DNA of 39,643 nt from the NCBI GenBank assembly GCA_021816955.1, contig JAKAWP010000008.1, forward strand, positions 1 to 39,643, in the 5' to 3' direction. A program made the position numbers and the translations under genes. Every line of letters begins with the position of its first letter. Positions within the stretch are counted from its first letter, which is position 1. Below the pieces are notes generated by a model. That model did not search any database, was not told the origin of the DNA, and saw nothing but the letters and a program-made list of their open reading frames with translations. The DNA is from Thermoplasmata archaeon. GTDB taxonomy: Archaea; Thermoplasmatota; Thermoplasmata; Lutacidiplasmatales; UBA184. Positions 1-8,698 of the stretch are shown one piece after another.

Positions 1-240
1 CATCAGCCACTCCGCCGCACGCACCGGCCCACCCGTGGGAGCGAGGTCGTCGGTCGGTTCAAAGACGGTACCTATCGGGTATCCATTCGGCGACGACCCG
101 TCCGTCGGACCGAGACGCGCCGCCGCGACATCGGAGGCCGGCGCGAATCGCATCGCGTGGGCGAGGAGTTCCCGGGCGCGATCGGTCGACGCTCCGGGGG
201 CGGACGGCTCGACCACAAGGACCCGGCGAGGCTCGGTCAT
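1..240 (-). CDS. etfA: Electron transfer flavoprotein alpha subunit, N-terminal part (partial)
   Basis: The reading frame opens with ATG at 240 and is still open at the left edge, so only about the first 80 residues are present. The visible part begins MTEPRRVLVVEPSA and is rich in Ala and Arg, as expected for the weakly conserved N-terminal domain of EtfA. The FAD-binding C-terminal domain lies outside the window. The identification rests mainly on position: its ATG overlaps the etfB stop as ATGA (237-240), a junction typical of translationally coupled ETF subunits. Together with EtfB it would carry electrons from acyl-CoA dehydrogenase to the respiratory chain. No diagnostic EtfA motif can be seen in this fragment. 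Confidence 0.7.
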   Translation of the reverse strand, partial: MTEPRRVLVVEPSAPGASTDRARELLAHAMRFAPASDVAAARLGPTDGSSPNGYPIGTVFEPTDDLAPTGGPVRAAEWLM

Positions 241-1025
241 GGCAGTACGTGCGCCTCGTCCCGCAAAAGTCGTACCAGCTTCTCGGCGACTTCGTCCGGT
301 GTCTGGCCGTCGATGATCTTAGCCCCGGTCCGGGGGGAAGGGAGTTGAAACCGGAATCGCTCGATCCGAGCATCCGATGGGTGTTCGCCCGCGAGGTCGC
401 CGATCGCGACCCGCTCGATCGGAAGGCGACGGGACTTGAGAATGTTCGGAAGCTTCGCCGTCCTCGGGTCGTTCCACGCCTGTTGGAGGCCGATGACGAT
501 CGGCACGGAGCTCTCCCACGATTCGACGCTGTCGGCGAGCACGCGGTCGAACGTCACGCCGCCGGCCGTCGACCACCTTAGATTCGTGACGCCGCCAAAG
601 CCGGGCACACCAAGCATCGCCGCGAGGGCCAGGGGGACAACGCCCGACTCCTCGTCCAACGACTGCTTGCCGGCGATCACGAGACCGATCGGTTCTCGCC
701 GCAAGAAAGCGGCGAGCGCCCGCGCGACCCCGACCGGGTCGCCGAGCGCTTCGGCCGGGGCCTCGATCCAGCTGGCCCGATCGCAGCCGAGGGCGAGCGC
801 GCTCCGCAGGACCTCCTCCGTTCGGGGCGCGGGTCCGAGGCTCAGCGCCCGTACGGTGGTCCCGGGCGCGCTTTCCTTCAAGAGGAGCGCCTGTTCGACC
901 GCGGATTCGTCGTAGCCGGCAAGGACGAATTTCACCCCCTCTTCGTCCCAGCGACGGCCGTCCGCGCTGGGCCGCAGACGCGTCTCGGCTTCGGGGACCG
1001 GCTTGATGAGGACGACGACCTCCAT
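237..1025 (-). CDS. etfB: Electron transfer flavoprotein beta subunit
   Basis: This 262-residue protein has the usual EtfB length. It starts MEVVVLIKPVPEAE, the typical opening beta strand, and contains AGKQSLDEESG (about residues 118-128), matching the conserved GKQ-x-x-D segment near the nucleotide site. In ETFs the beta subunit binds AMP or FAD and pairs with EtfA to accept electrons from acyl-CoA dehydrogenases. It lies 15 bp downstream of the acyl-CoA dehydrogenase on the same strand and overlaps etfA by 4 bp, so the three are almost certainly one operon. Whether it is a simple respiratory ETF or a bifurcating type cannot be decided without the EtfA C-terminus. Confidence 0.9.
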   Translation of the reverse strand: MEVVVLIKPVPEAETRLRPSADGRRWDEEGVKFVLAGYDESAVEQALLLKESAPGTTVRALSLGPAPRTEEVLRSALALGCDRASWIEAPAEALGDPVGVARALAAFLRREPIGLVIAGKQSLDEESGVVPLALAAMLGVPGFGGVTNLRWSTAGGVTFDRVLADSVESWESSVPIVIGLQQAWNDPRTAKLPNILKSRRLPIERVAIGDLAGEHPSDARIERFRFQLPSPRTGAKIIDGQTPDEVAEKLVRLLRDEAHVLP

Positions 1026-1040
1026 TGCGAGGCGCCTCCC

Positions 1041-2189
1041 TCAGGCGTACGTCGCCAGCAATTCCCGAGCGATCACCAGCCGTTGGATCTCGTTCGCGCC
1101 TTCGTAAATCTGGGTCAGCTTGGCATCGCGCAACAGCTTCTCCACGGGATACGACTTCATGTACCCGTACCCTCCGAACGTCTGGATCGCCTCGTCGGCG
1201 ACCTCCATCGCCGTGTCGGAGGCGAAGCACTTTGCGATCGACGATTCGAGCGTACCGCGGGCGCCCGCGTCGATTGCCGCGGCGGCCTGCCAAGTAAGCA
1301 GGCGGGCCGCGCGCACGCGCTGGACCATGTTGGCGAGCTTGATCTGGATCGCCTGATGCTCGGCGATCGGGCGGCCGAACGACCGACGCTGGAGGGCGTA
1401 GCGGGCGGCGTGGTCGAGGGCGGCCTGGGCGATGCCGGTCGCGAGGGCGCCGATCGGCGTGCGGGTCTGGTCGAGGGTCCGCATCGCGAGAGCGAACCCT
1501 TCGCCCTCCGCACCGAGCCGATTTTCGGCGGGGACCCGAACCTGTTCGAATCGAATGGTGCTTGTCGAGCTCGCCCGGTGCCCCATCTTCTCCTCATCCG
1601 GGCCGGGCGTGATGCCGGGCGTCGAGCGGGGCACCACGAACGCCGTGATGCCTCGATGCCGCTGGGACGGATCGACCGTGGCAAACACGGTATAGAGGCT
1701 GGCGTGAGGAGCGTTCGTGATGAAGCACTTCTCGCCGTCCAACAGATAATCGGAGCCGTCCCGTGTCGCCCGCGTGCGCAGCGCTCCCGCATCGCTCCCG
1801 CCCGTCGGTTCGGTCAGGCAGAAGCTCGCGAGCTGGTACTTCGCGCAGAACGGTTTCAGAAACCGTTCGCGTTGCTCTACCGTCCCCCCGAGGAGGATCG
1901 GCTCGAGGGCGAGACAGTTCGCGATGATCGACGTCGTCATCCCGGCGCAGGCGTACGCGAGCTCTTCGACGATCAAGCATTGGTCGAGGAGCGAAAGGCC
2001 GCTGCCGCCGTACTCCTGCGGGACGTTGAGGTTCACGAGGCCGGCGTCGAACGCCTTACGGTAGATCTCTTCGGGGAACCGACCTGTCCGGTCGCACTCG
2101 GCGGCTTGGGGCGCCATCACGGTCCGGGCAAATTTCCGGGCGAGGTCGACAAGGCTGACCTGTTCGGGGGAGAGGGAAAAATCCGGCAT
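1041..2189 (-). CDS. acd: Acyl-CoA dehydrogenase
   Basis: A 382-residue flavoprotein of standard family length. It shows the N-terminal helical domain (about 1-120), the middle beta domain with the FAD-contacting segment [13 protein letters not shown], and the C-terminal helical domain. The catalytic base is visible as Glu363 in [11 protein letters not shown], the position used by short- and medium-chain and glutaryl-type enzymes. [20 protein letters not shown] is the usual C-terminal FAD-binding stretch. It oxidises an acyl-CoA to the 2,3-enoyl-CoA and passes electrons to the ETF encoded immediately downstream. Chain-length specificity cannot be read from sequence. It starts at ATG 2189, about 33 bp from a TATA-like element shared with the divergent gene. 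Confidence 0.95.
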   Translation of the reverse strand: MPDFSLSPEQVSLVDLARKFARTVMAPQAAECDRTGRFPEEIYRKAFDAGLVNLNVPQEYGGSGLSLLDQCLIVEELAYACAGMTTSIIANCLALEPILLGGTVEQRERFLKPFCAKYQLASFCLTEPTGGSDAGALRTRATRDGSDYLLDGEKCFITNAPHASLYTVFATVDPSQRHRGITAFVVPRSTPGITPGPDEEKMGHRASSTSTIRFEQVRVPAENRLGAEGEGFALAMRTLDQTRTPIGALATGIAQAALDHAARYALQRRSFGRPIAEHQAIQIKLANMVQRVRAARLLTWQAAAAIDAGARGTLESSIAKCFASDTAMEVADEAIQTFGGYGYMKSYPVEKLLRDAKLTQIYEGANEIQRLVIARELLATYA

Positions 2190-2218
2190 GGGCCCGGTCG
2201 GCCGCTCACCGAAACGCG

Positions 2219-2226
2219 CTATATGA
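2219..2226. promoter_or_regulatory. TATA-like element between acd and larB
   Basis: CTATATGA stands out in GC-rich DNA. It lies about 25 bp before the GTG at 2246 on the plus strand and about 33 bp before the acd ATG on the minus strand. That spacing fits archaeal TATA boxes for short-leader or leaderless mRNAs. Use in both directions is inference. Confidence 0.5.
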
Positions 2227-2245
2227 TGGCTTGGGTGTTCCGGCC

Positions 2246-2995
2246 GTGGCCCGCCGATCCGCGCTCGTCCGCCGTCCCGTGCCCGCTCGGCATCGGTCCC
2301 GGGTCGTCCGAGTCGGCTCGGTGGCCCGATTCGATTGGGATCGGGGCCGGCGGATCGGTGCGCCCGAAGTGATCCTCGGCGAAGGCAAGCGGGCCGACGA
2401 CCTCGTAGCGATCCTCTGGCGGCTCGCTCATGAGAATCGAGGGGCGCTCGTCTCTCGTATCACTGAGCGGCAGCGGCGCCGCCTCGAACCCGAGATCCGC
2501 CGCGGGCTTCCGCTCCGCTTCCTGGCCGGGGGCCGGGTGGCGCGGCTCGCCGGACCGCTCGGGGTGCCCCCAAAGACGGGGACCGTGGCCGTGGTCGCGG
2601 CGGGCACGAGCGACGTGCCGGTGGCGGAAGAGGCCGTTGCGATTCTGCGCGAGCTCGGCGTGACAGTGGTGACGGCGTACGACGTCGGGGTCGCGGGGCT
2701 CCACCGGTTGATGGCGGCCGTCCGCCGGCTGTCGCGCGCCCGCCCCCGGGCCTACCTCGTCTTCGCCGGAAGGGAAGGCGCCCTTCCGACGGTGACCGCC
2801 GGGCTGGTGGGTGCCCCGGTCCTCGGCATCCCCACGTCGGTCGGCTACGGACGAGGCGCACGCGGCCGGGCCGCCCTCAACGCGATGCTCCAATCGTGCG
2901 CGCCGCTCGCCGTCTTCAATATCGATGCAGCGACCCCCGCCGCCCTCTTTGCCGCGCAGTGGCTATCGTTCCCCGGGCCGAGGGCCCGGGCGTGA
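2246..2995 (+). CDS. larB: LarB-like protein (nickel-pincer cofactor synthesis family, PurE-like fold)
   Basis: The protein, about 249 residues, carries the LarB signatures in order: [20 protein letters not shown] near the N-terminus, [35 protein letters not shown] and GIPTSVGYG. The C-terminal half has the fold of the AIR carboxylase PurE. LarB carboxylates and hydrolyses nicotinic acid adenine dinucleotide in the first step of nickel-pincer nucleotide synthesis. LarA, LarC and LarE are not visible in the window. An upstream TTG at 2231 also opens this frame; the GTG at 2246 was chosen because a TATA-like element lies about 25 bp before it. Family assignment is firm; cofactor synthesis in this organism is unproven without LarC/LarE. 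Confidence 0.85.
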   Translation: MARRSALVRRPVPARHRSRVVRVGSVARFDWDRGRRIGAPEVILGEGKRADDLVAILWRLAHENRGALVSRITERQRRRLEPEIRRGLPLRFLAGGRVARLAGPLGVPPKTGTVAVVAAGTSDVPVAEEAVAILRELGVTVVTAYDVGVAGLHRLMAAVRRLSRARPRAYLVFAGREGALPTVTAGLVGAPVLGIPTSVGYGRGARGRAALNAMLQSCAPLAVFNIDAATPAALFAAQWLSFPGPRARA

Positions 2996-3027
2996 GACCC
3001 GTCCCATTCGGCCATTCCTCTCCCTCG

Positions 3028-3471
3028 CTACGGCGAGATCGTCGTCGATCGACGGCGTTGGATCTCCTCGGCCCACAATAACCAGCCCCCGCCGAGCACC
3101 AGCGCACCGAGCAGCACGTCGAACGGGTCGTAGATGTCGCCGACGACCTTCACGACTCCGCTCGCCATCGCCACCAAGCCCAGCGCGATCGTGGCGGCCC
3201 GGGCGGACCGAGGGAACGGCCGTCCCGCCGCCCGCCAGGCGAACAACGCGGCGAGGAGAAGCCCCACGGCCGCCAACTCGAGGTCGCCCGGGTCCGTGAA
3301 GTCCGTGTACGCCTTCACCGCTGCCAGGGCGCCCACCGCCGCGGCGAACCCGGCGAACCGGTCGCTCGCCTTCGGAAACGAAAGGCCGATCACGAGGAGG
3401 ATCGGAACGACCGCGGCCGCCACCCCGGTGAGCAAGGGCGTGATCCCCGGGGAGAGGTTGAAGCCGGACAC
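3028..3471 (-). CDS. Small membrane protein, function unknown
   Basis: I do not recognise this family. The chosen start is GTG at 3471 (VSGFNLSPG), giving 147 residues; a longer open frame runs upstream through the antisense of the next gene and is not credible. The product shows about four hydrophobic segments: LLTGVAAAVVPILLVIGL, AGFAAAVGALAAVKAY, LELAAVGLLLAALFAW and TIALGLVAMASGVVKVV, then a final LLGALVLGGGWLLWAEE. It ends with a basic tail, QRRRSTTISP. It is divergent from the coiled-coil gene at 3547, and the CTACATGTAG around 3504-3513 may serve as promoter for one or both. Confidence 0.6.
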   Translation of the reverse strand: MSGFNLSPGITPLLTGVAAAVVPILLVIGLSFPKASDRFAGFAAAVGALAAVKAYTDFTDPGDLELAAVGLLLAALFAWRAAGRPFPRSARAATIALGLVAMASGVVKVVGDIYDPFDVLLGALVLGGGWLLWAEEIQRRRSTTISP

Positions 3472-3546
3472 GGTCGGTGCCCCAAGGTCGGGAGAGCCGG
3501 TCCTACATGTAGCTAGGCGTCCGATCGGTCCGGTCGAAGGGGTTTT

Positions 3547-4482
3547 GTGAAGCCGGCGTTCGGTTCGAACGTGTCGCGCCGGGACGTTCTCTCCGAGAGC
3601 GACGAAGCGGCGCAACGCGAATCTCGCGAGCGGTTGCATCGGCTCGACATCGAGATCCGCCGGCTGCGCGAGCGCCAAGCCGCGCTCGCCGAGCGGATGC
3701 GAGCGACCGGGGAAGAGCAGCGACGCCGGCTCAACGAGCGGGACGGTCCCGCCCAAGCGGCGGAGCAGGCGCACGGCCGCCACCGAGAGCTCGTCGCGCG
3801 TCTGGCCGAGCTTCGCGAGCAACGGCAAGCCGCCCGGCAGCGACTGGAAGGCGCGGTCGCCCATCTTCGGGAGGTGCGAGCGAGCCACCGCGGGCTGGCA
3901 CGGGAGAATCCCGAGAAGATCCGGGCGGAGATTCAAATGCTCGAGACCCGCCAGCAGACGCAGGCGCTCTCGCTCAAGGAAGAGAACGAGCTGTTGGACC
4001 GTCTCCGGGAACGGCTCAAAGCCCTCGCGGTGGCCGAGGCGGGCCAGGCGGAACGGGCGGCCGCGACTGCCCGGGAACAGGCCGCCGTGCGGGAGGTCGA
4101 GGCCGCCCGCGAGGAGCTCGAGCGGATCGACGGGGAGTTGGCCCGGGCTCGTGCCGATCGCGACGCCGCGATGGCGGAGGTCCGCGCCCGGCTCCAAGCC
4201 GCGGGGGCCGCGATCGGCGCGCTCCGCGAGCTGGCGGCCGAGCGTCGAGCGATCTACCTCGAGCTCAAGCGGCTGGACGGGGAGGTGCGCCGCTGCGAAG
4301 CCGAGGCCCGTCGTCTCCTCGCGCTGGAGCGGGCGCGCCGGGCCGAGGCGCGCGCGCTGATTCGCAGCTACTCCCCGGCGGCCCGCCGGGCGGCGGAGCG
4401 ATCGGCCGCGGAGGCGGAGGCCGATGCGCGCCTCGAGGCGCTGCTGCGGGCGGGGAAAGTGACCCTCGGCGGAGGGGCCTGA
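3547..4482 (+). CDS. Archaeal coiled-coil protein, COG1340-like
   Basis: A 311-residue protein made almost entirely of charged heptad-type sequence rich in Glu, Arg, Ala and Leu, from about residue 20 to 295, so a long coiled coil. The segment IRAEIQMLETRQQTQALSL (about 128-146) matches the most conserved stretch of the archaeal COG1340 family, which was once mislabelled as phosphoserine phosphatase. No enzymatic motif is visible. The function of the family is not established. The start is GTG at 3547; the CTACATGTAG element about 40 bp upstream is a possible promoter. Ala, Arg and Glu richness makes the opposite frames open as well, but only this one has a family-specific motif. Confidence 0.8.
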   Translation: MKPAFGSNVSRRDVLSESDEAAQRESRERLHRLDIEIRRLRERQAALAERMRATGEEQRRRLNERDGPAQAAEQAHGRHRELVARLAELREQRQAARQRLEGAVAHLREVRASHRGLARENPEKIRAEIQMLETRQQTQALSLKEENELLDRLRERLKALAVAEAGQAERAAATAREQAAVREVEAAREELERIDGELARARADRDAAMAEVRARLQAAGAAIGALRELAAERRAIYLELKRLDGEVRRCEAEARRLLALERARRAEARALIRSYSPAARRAAERSAAEAEADARLEALLRAGKVTLGGGA

Positions 4483-4515
4483 TCGCCAGCGTGGGCCGGG
4501 TCCGATCGTCCCGCG

Positions 4516-5460
4516 TCAGCGGGGAGGATAGATGTCGAGGACCGTCAGCGTAAACAGAAGGTTTGCCCCGACCGTCTCCGGATTGTAATTTTCCGTGAAC
4601 GTTCCCTGCGTCGGATCGACCGACGAAACGATGAACTGGGATTGGCCGCAGACTTTCGCGCCGCCTCCGAGCGTTCCTCGGACGAGTCCCGCGTCGCTGG
4701 TGGTCAGATCGTTGTGAAGGACGATCTGGTTCGACGCGGGAGCGATCGCCGTCACGGTCACTGGCCAGCCGTTCGGGGAGGCCGTCCAACCGACGGTCGG
4801 CAGGTTCACCAGGCTCACGAACGTGCCCGTGGCCGTCGCGTTGACGCTCAGCACCACGACCGGCCAGCCGTACGTCGGTTGGCTGAACGTCGTGCCGGCG
4901 GCCGCCGTCACGTTTGGGTACGCCGCCGTGAATTCGGCGAGCGTGAGGTTCTCCTGGTACGGCACGGTGTAGGTGAGCGATCGGGTCACGAGGCAGGCGG
5001 GATTGAGCGGGCCGTACCCCAGATTGACCGGCACGTAGACTTCGGTCGTCTTGTTGCCCGGCAGTCCGATCAGTCCCTGCCAGAACCCCGCGATCGCCGA
5101 CGTGAACGTCAGGTTGCCCACGACGTATCCGCCCGCCGGCGTGGTGGGGCCGACGTGCACGGCGAAGGGGGTGTAGGCGCTGCGGTTCCCGCGGAACGTA
5201 AATTCCAGGGATTTGGGGTACGTCGCGTTGTTCGTCGCCACCGAGTAGATCGACGTGTCGAAGACGCGGCCGGCCTGAGGGCCGTCCGGGAACGAGCCGA
5301 TGTAGTTCACCGTCACGTTGTCGCCTTCCGCGACGGTCAGGATCGTGCCCGCGGTCGCCGGGCGATGGGTGAGGTAGACGTATCCCGCGGCGCCGCCCGC
5401 CCCCGCGACCACGAGGACGATCAACAGGATGAGGGTGAGCGGCTTGTATCCTTGCGCCAT
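4516..5460 (-). CDS. Membrane-anchored extracellular FKBP-type peptidyl-prolyl isomerase-like protein
   Basis: The 314-residue product begins with a hydrophobic segment (about 8-28, LTLILLIVLVVAGAGGAAGY) that acts as anchor or uncleaved signal; the rest should be outside the cell. Residues about 43-155 show FKBP features: GDNVTVNYIGSFPDG, VFDTS, and FWQGLIGLPGNKTTEVYVP followed by LGYGP, the counterpart of the AYG turn. A second, Asn/Thr-rich beta domain follows and ends with LLFTLTVLDIYPP, resembling the last strand of an archaeal FKBP. Several N-x-T/S sequons fit N-glycosylation. Proline isomerisation or chaperone work on exported proteins is inferred. The TTTATA-type element at 5562-5569 would give a leader of about 80 nt. 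Confidence 0.75.
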   Translation of the reverse strand: MAQGYKPLTLILLIVLVVAGAGGAAGYVYLTHRPATAGTILTVAEGDNVTVNYIGSFPDGPQAGRVFDTSIYSVATNNATYPKSLEFTFRGNRSAYTPFAVHVGPTTPAGGYVVGNLTFTSAIAGFWQGLIGLPGNKTTEVYVPVNLGYGPLNPACLVTRSLTYTVPYQENLTLAEFTAAYPNVTAAAGTTFSQPTYGWPVVVLSVNATATGTFVSLVNLPTVGWTASPNGWPVTVTAIAPASNQIVLHNDLTTSDAGLVRGTLGGGAKVCGQSQFIVSSVDPTQGTFTENYNPETVGANLLFTLTVLDIYPPR

Positions 5461-5561
5461 CGTCGACTCGAAAGGGGGTGGGGGTCAGCTCGTCGTTCGT
5501 CTCGTCACGGAGTCGGAGAGACAGGTGTTCTTCATTCCCCCGCCCGGCAGCTTTGGACAGC

Positions 5562-5569
5562 TATAAATC
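5562..5569 (-). promoter_or_regulatory. TATA-like element for the FKBP-like gene
   Basis: On the minus strand this reads GATTTATAGC, one of the best TATA matches in the window. It lies about 100 bp before the ATG at 5460, so the mRNA would have a leader of about 80 nt, longer than most in this window. Confidence 0.4.
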
Positions 5570-5608
5570 TCCGGCTAGGGGCCCAAGGACGGGTCGGACG
5601 GCGGCCGG

Positions 5609-6505
5609 TTACGGCCGGCGAAACTTGCCGACCAGTGGTTCCTCGACGCTGCCGGCCCCTTCGAGCCGCTCGAGCAGCGATTCGGCTCGAGCCGCCGGAA
5701 TACCGCGCTCGGCGAGCCGAGCGAACAGCTCCTTCGCATCGGCGTACCCGTCGACGCTCCCCTCGGCGATCTCGTCGAGGATCGCGAGGACCAATCCTTC
5801 GGTCGCGGGATCGGGACCGTGTCGATCCAGGTCGGGGGAGCGAGCGACGCGGTCCCGCAGGGCCGGCGGCGGATTCGCGGCCGCCACCGATCCCTCTCGC
5901 CCCGGCCGAGCGACCGCCTCGAGAACGGCCCGGAGCGACCGGCGGTACGCCTCCCGATCGACGTTCGGGTATCGGGCGAGGATCGCGCGGGCCGCGGTGA
6001 GTTCCGGTGCCGAGCCGGCCTCGCCCGCCGATCCCGAATTCTCGAGCTCGCGCAATCGGTCGAGCCGGTCGAGCGTCTGCTCGGCGGTCTCGATCAAGTG
6101 GAGGTGATACCGGGCCGGGTCGATGGGGCGCAGGCCCTCCGCCCGCACGGAAACGTACCCGACGCCGTCCCGGCCCCGGTAGAGATGGGTCCGGCCGACC
6201 ACGAGGGCCAGAGTTCCGGTCGAGATCGCTCGCAGCTGCGCGAGCGCACGCGGTTGGTAGACGCCCGCGGTGACGGTAATCGTGCCGGTCGGGTCGGTCA
6301 GGCGGCTTCGCAGCCACGGCGCGTTTCCGTCCTCGCCGGAGGTCTCCGCCGGCGTGAGCTCGCCGGCGACGAGGACCCGGCTCATCCGGCTCCCATACGG
6401 GCTGAGCAAGTAGGCCGCGACGCGATCACCGGGGGGTCGGTCTTCTTCCAAACTCGCGAGCAACTCGGCCGCGAAAACCCGGTACGCGACTTCACGCGGC
6501 GGCAT
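5609..6505 (-). CDS. RPA-associated protein (COG3390)
   Basis: The product begins MPPREVAYRVFAAELLASLEE; REVA-x-RVFAAE is the hallmark opening of archaeal RPA-associated proteins encoded next to RPA, for example in haloarchaea. Residues about 20-170 form an OB-fold-like region (YLLSPYGSRMSRVLVAGELT, LTDPTGTITVTAG). The C-terminal part (about 185-298) is helical and resembles a winged-helix end. The start at 6505 was chosen because of the family match and the 14-bp overlap with the RPA gene; a longer in-frame opening exists but lies within RPA. The pair is expected to bind single-stranded DNA in replication and repair. Confidence 0.85.
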   Translation of the reverse strand: MPPREVAYRVFAAELLASLEEDRPPGDRVAAYLLSPYGSRMSRVLVAGELTPAETSGEDGNAPWLRSRLTDPTGTITVTAGVYQPRALAQLRAISTGTLALVVGRTHLYRGRDGVGYVSVRAEGLRPIDPARYHLHLIETAEQTLDRLDRLRELENSGSAGEAGSAPELTAARAILARYPNVDREAYRRSLRAVLEAVARPGREGSVAAANPPPALRDRVARSPDLDRHGPDPATEGLVLAILDEIAEGSVDGYADAKELFARLAERGIPAARAESLLERLEGAGSVEEPLVGKFRRP

Positions 6506-7670
6506 CGCCGGACCTCCCGATCCGCTCCTCCACCCGCCGGCGTCGAGCCTCGAGACTCGGTGGCGCTTCTTCGGCCGAGAACGGATAGACGGTGAGGCCG
6601 AAATCATCGACCGATCCGCGGCCGGCGATGCGCCACTGCCGGCCGAACATCGCCTCGAACAGCTGTTCTTCCAATCGGCTTGGATCGGGGGTCGCGCGTA
6701 GGGTCGCGAGCGCGTCTTCCAACCGGAGGCCGGTCATCCGTTCGACCCACTCCCGGGAGGCGGCGACCGTAGCGGTCCCGCGGCCATCGTCGATCACGAT
6801 CCGGGCCGATAGGTCCGGCTCGGCGGCCACCATTCCGTGGGAGCGGCACGCCCCGCTCACGGTCGTTCGCCGACAGGTCGGGCAGCGGTAGACGACGCCG
6901 CTCGGCGGAAGGAGCGCGACCACGGTCCCTTCCGCCACGACCGGGTCACCTCCACCCTCCCGCAGCCATTCGGCGAGCGGTCGCGGCTCGGACGGAAGGA
7001 GCGCCGCGACGTCGGGGAGATCCGACACGGACAGGCGCTCCACGCGGCAGCGGTCGTCGAGGATGAGCTGCGGGCGCCGTCGGAACGATTTGACATAGGC
7101 GCCCGACACCCGGATGGCATCGCCCACTCGGAGCGAAAAGTCCTTCCAGGCCGTGAACCCGATCGAGCCGGACCGGTCCGCAACCCACCCTTCGAAGAGC
7201 TCCTTTGTCTCGGATGCGACGGTCACCCGCTTCGGATCGCAACGGGTGACCCGCACCTCGAGTCGAAACCCTTCGTCCGGGGCGACCAGTTCCCGGACCG
7301 ACCGCATCGGGAGCTCCTCGGCCCCGAGGGAGGGAAGCTCGACCTCGCTCGCGGGCTCGGCCCGCGTCTTCCAAGTGAAGACCAGTTCGGGCCGACCTTG
7401 CCACTCTCGCATCTCGACGTTCGTCGCTCGAAGCACCGTACCGCGCTCCACGCCTTCCCGCGGCGGGTCCCACCAGGTGAAGCGCATGGTCGCAGTCCCG
7501 TCGCTCAACAGGCCGGAGAGCACGGGCCGGTGCTGGCCATCGGACTTGCGGACGACCTCGCGTCGTTCGGCGTACACGACCCGCGCAACGAACGCGATCG
7601 GGGAGCCCGGCCGGGCATCTCGCAAACGGACTTCTCGGGCCCGCTCCGGGGAGGGTTCCAGCTCGGTCAT
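6492..7670 (-). CDS. rpa: Replication protein A (single-stranded DNA-binding protein)
   Basis: A 392-residue protein with successive OB-fold regions: about 22-105 (ending WQGRPELVFTWK), about 135-205 (GWVADRSGSIGFTAWKDFSLRVGDAIRVSGAYVK) and a third carrying a zinc-finger motif, Cys263-x2-Cys266-x8-Cys275-x2-His278. This layout is typical of euryarchaeal RPA. It coats single-stranded DNA during replication, repair and recombination. The start ATG at 7670 lies about 33 bp from a CTATATCC element at 7699-7706 on the minus strand, which supports a short-leader mRNA and rules out the longer open frame reaching 7919. It is translationally linked to the RPA-associated gene by a 14-bp overlap. Confidence 0.88.
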   Translation of the reverse strand: MTELEPSPERAREVRLRDARPGSPIAFVARVVYAERREVVRKSDGQHRPVLSGLLSDGTATMRFTWWDPPREGVERGTVLRATNVEMREWQGRPELVFTWKTRAEPASEVELPSLGAEELPMRSVRELVAPDEGFRLEVRVTRCDPKRVTVASETKELFEGWVADRSGSIGFTAWKDFSLRVGDAIRVSGAYVKSFRRRPQLILDDRCRVERLSVSDLPDVAALLPSEPRPLAEWLREGGGDPVVAEGTVVALLPPSGVVYRCPTCRRTTVSGACRSHGMVAAEPDLSARIVIDDGRGTATVAASREWVERMTGLRLEDALATLRATPDPSRLEEQLFEAMFGRQWRIAGRGSVDDFGLTVYPFSAEEAPPSLEARRRRVEERIGRSGDAAA

Positions 7671-7834
7671 CGGGTCGGTGGGCGGGAACGACCGAGGGCG
7701 GATATAGCGGCCCCCCTCCCTCCGGACGGTGCTTGTTCCAAAAGCCCGGTCGTTCACCGTCCCGGGACCGGGACGAGCGTGCGGGGGTCGTCGTCCGCCG
7801 AAACGGTTTTCCGCTTGGGGGCCCCCGCTTCCGC

Positions 7835-8698
7835 GTGTCCGAGCAATTCGTCGACCGCCTCGACCGTTGTCAGATCCGGGCCGACTCGCTTTTGTCGGTC
7901 GGTCTCGATCCCGACCCATCGCGGTTGCCCCGGGCCTTGGCTCGGCTCCCTCCGAAGCAGCGGCTGCGGAGCTTTATCGAAGGCGTCGTCGCCCACACCC
8001 GAGAAGTGGCCGCCGTCTACAAGGCCCAGCTAGCGGCGTACCTTGCGTTCGGAAGCCCGGGCGTCGAACTGCTGTTCGACCTTCCCAAGATCGTCGGGCC
8101 CGATCGGCTCACCATTCTCGATCTCAAGGCGAACGACATCCCGAACACGATGCGGCTGTACCGGGAGGGCCTGCTCCGGCCGGGCCGGTTCGACGCGATC
8201 ACCGCGACGCCGTGGGCGGGGTGGGATTCGATCGAGACACTGCTAGCGGATCCGGGCCGGGGCGTGTTCGTGGTCGTTCACACCTCCAATGCGGGTTCGC
8301 GTGACCTTCAGGAACTCCGGGGGACGCGCGGCCGGCCGATCTGGTTGGATGTCGCCTGTCGCGCGGCTCGGCTCGGCCGGCCGCGCGGGAACGTCGGGGT
8401 CGTCGTCGGGGCCACGTATCCCCGGGCAATCGCGCGCGTCCGCGCCTCCGTCGGTGCCTCCGTGCCGATCCTGGCGCCGGGGATCGGCGCGCAGGCCGGC
8501 GATCTCGAAGCGACCGTACGAGCCGGAATCAACCGATCCGGCCGGGGTCTCCTCGTCAACGCCTCGCGAAGCGTGCTGTATGCGCGCGGGTCGGGCGACT
8601 GGACGGCCCGGGTGGGCCGGGCGGCCGCCGCGCTCTGCGGCGCCATCAACGCCGCTCGCGAAGCAGCCCTTCGTACAGGGCGAAGAGCCGCTGGGTGA
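7835..8698 (+). CDS. pyrF: Orotidine 5'-phosphate decarboxylase, subfamily 2
   Basis: The 287-residue product is longer than classic archaeal PyrF and matches the PyrF2 subfamily: LLSVGLDPDPSRLP near the N-terminus, VYKAQLAAYLAFG, the catalytic LDLKANDIPNT (Asp/Lys/Asp triad), and APGIGAQAGD for the phosphate site. It converts OMP to UMP, the last step of pyrimidine synthesis. GTG at 7835 is preferred; the longer frame from 7733 adds residues that look like antisense of the RPA upstream region. The 3' end overlaps the convergent glycosyltransferase gene by 53 bp (8646-8698), and both frames look real there. Confidence 0.85.
   Translation: MSEQFVDRLDRCQIRADSLLSVGLDPDPSRLPRALARLPPKQRLRSFIEGVVAHTREVAAVYKAQLAAYLAFGSPGVELLFDLPKIVGPDRLTILDLKANDIPNTMRLYREGLLRPGRFDAITATPWAGWDSIETLLADPGRGVFVVVHTSNAGSRDLQELRGTRGRPIWLDVACRAARLGRPRGNVGVVVGATYPRAIARVRASVGASVPILAPGIGAQAGDLEATVRAGINRSGRGLLVNASRSVLYARGSGDWTARVGRAAAALCGAINAAREAALRTGRRAAG

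Noticed and set aside
3028-4197. 389-residue minus-strand frame including the small membrane protein
   Set aside because: The extra 240 residues are antisense to the coiled-coil gene, whose family motif is clear; the GTG at 3471 gives a sensible protein.
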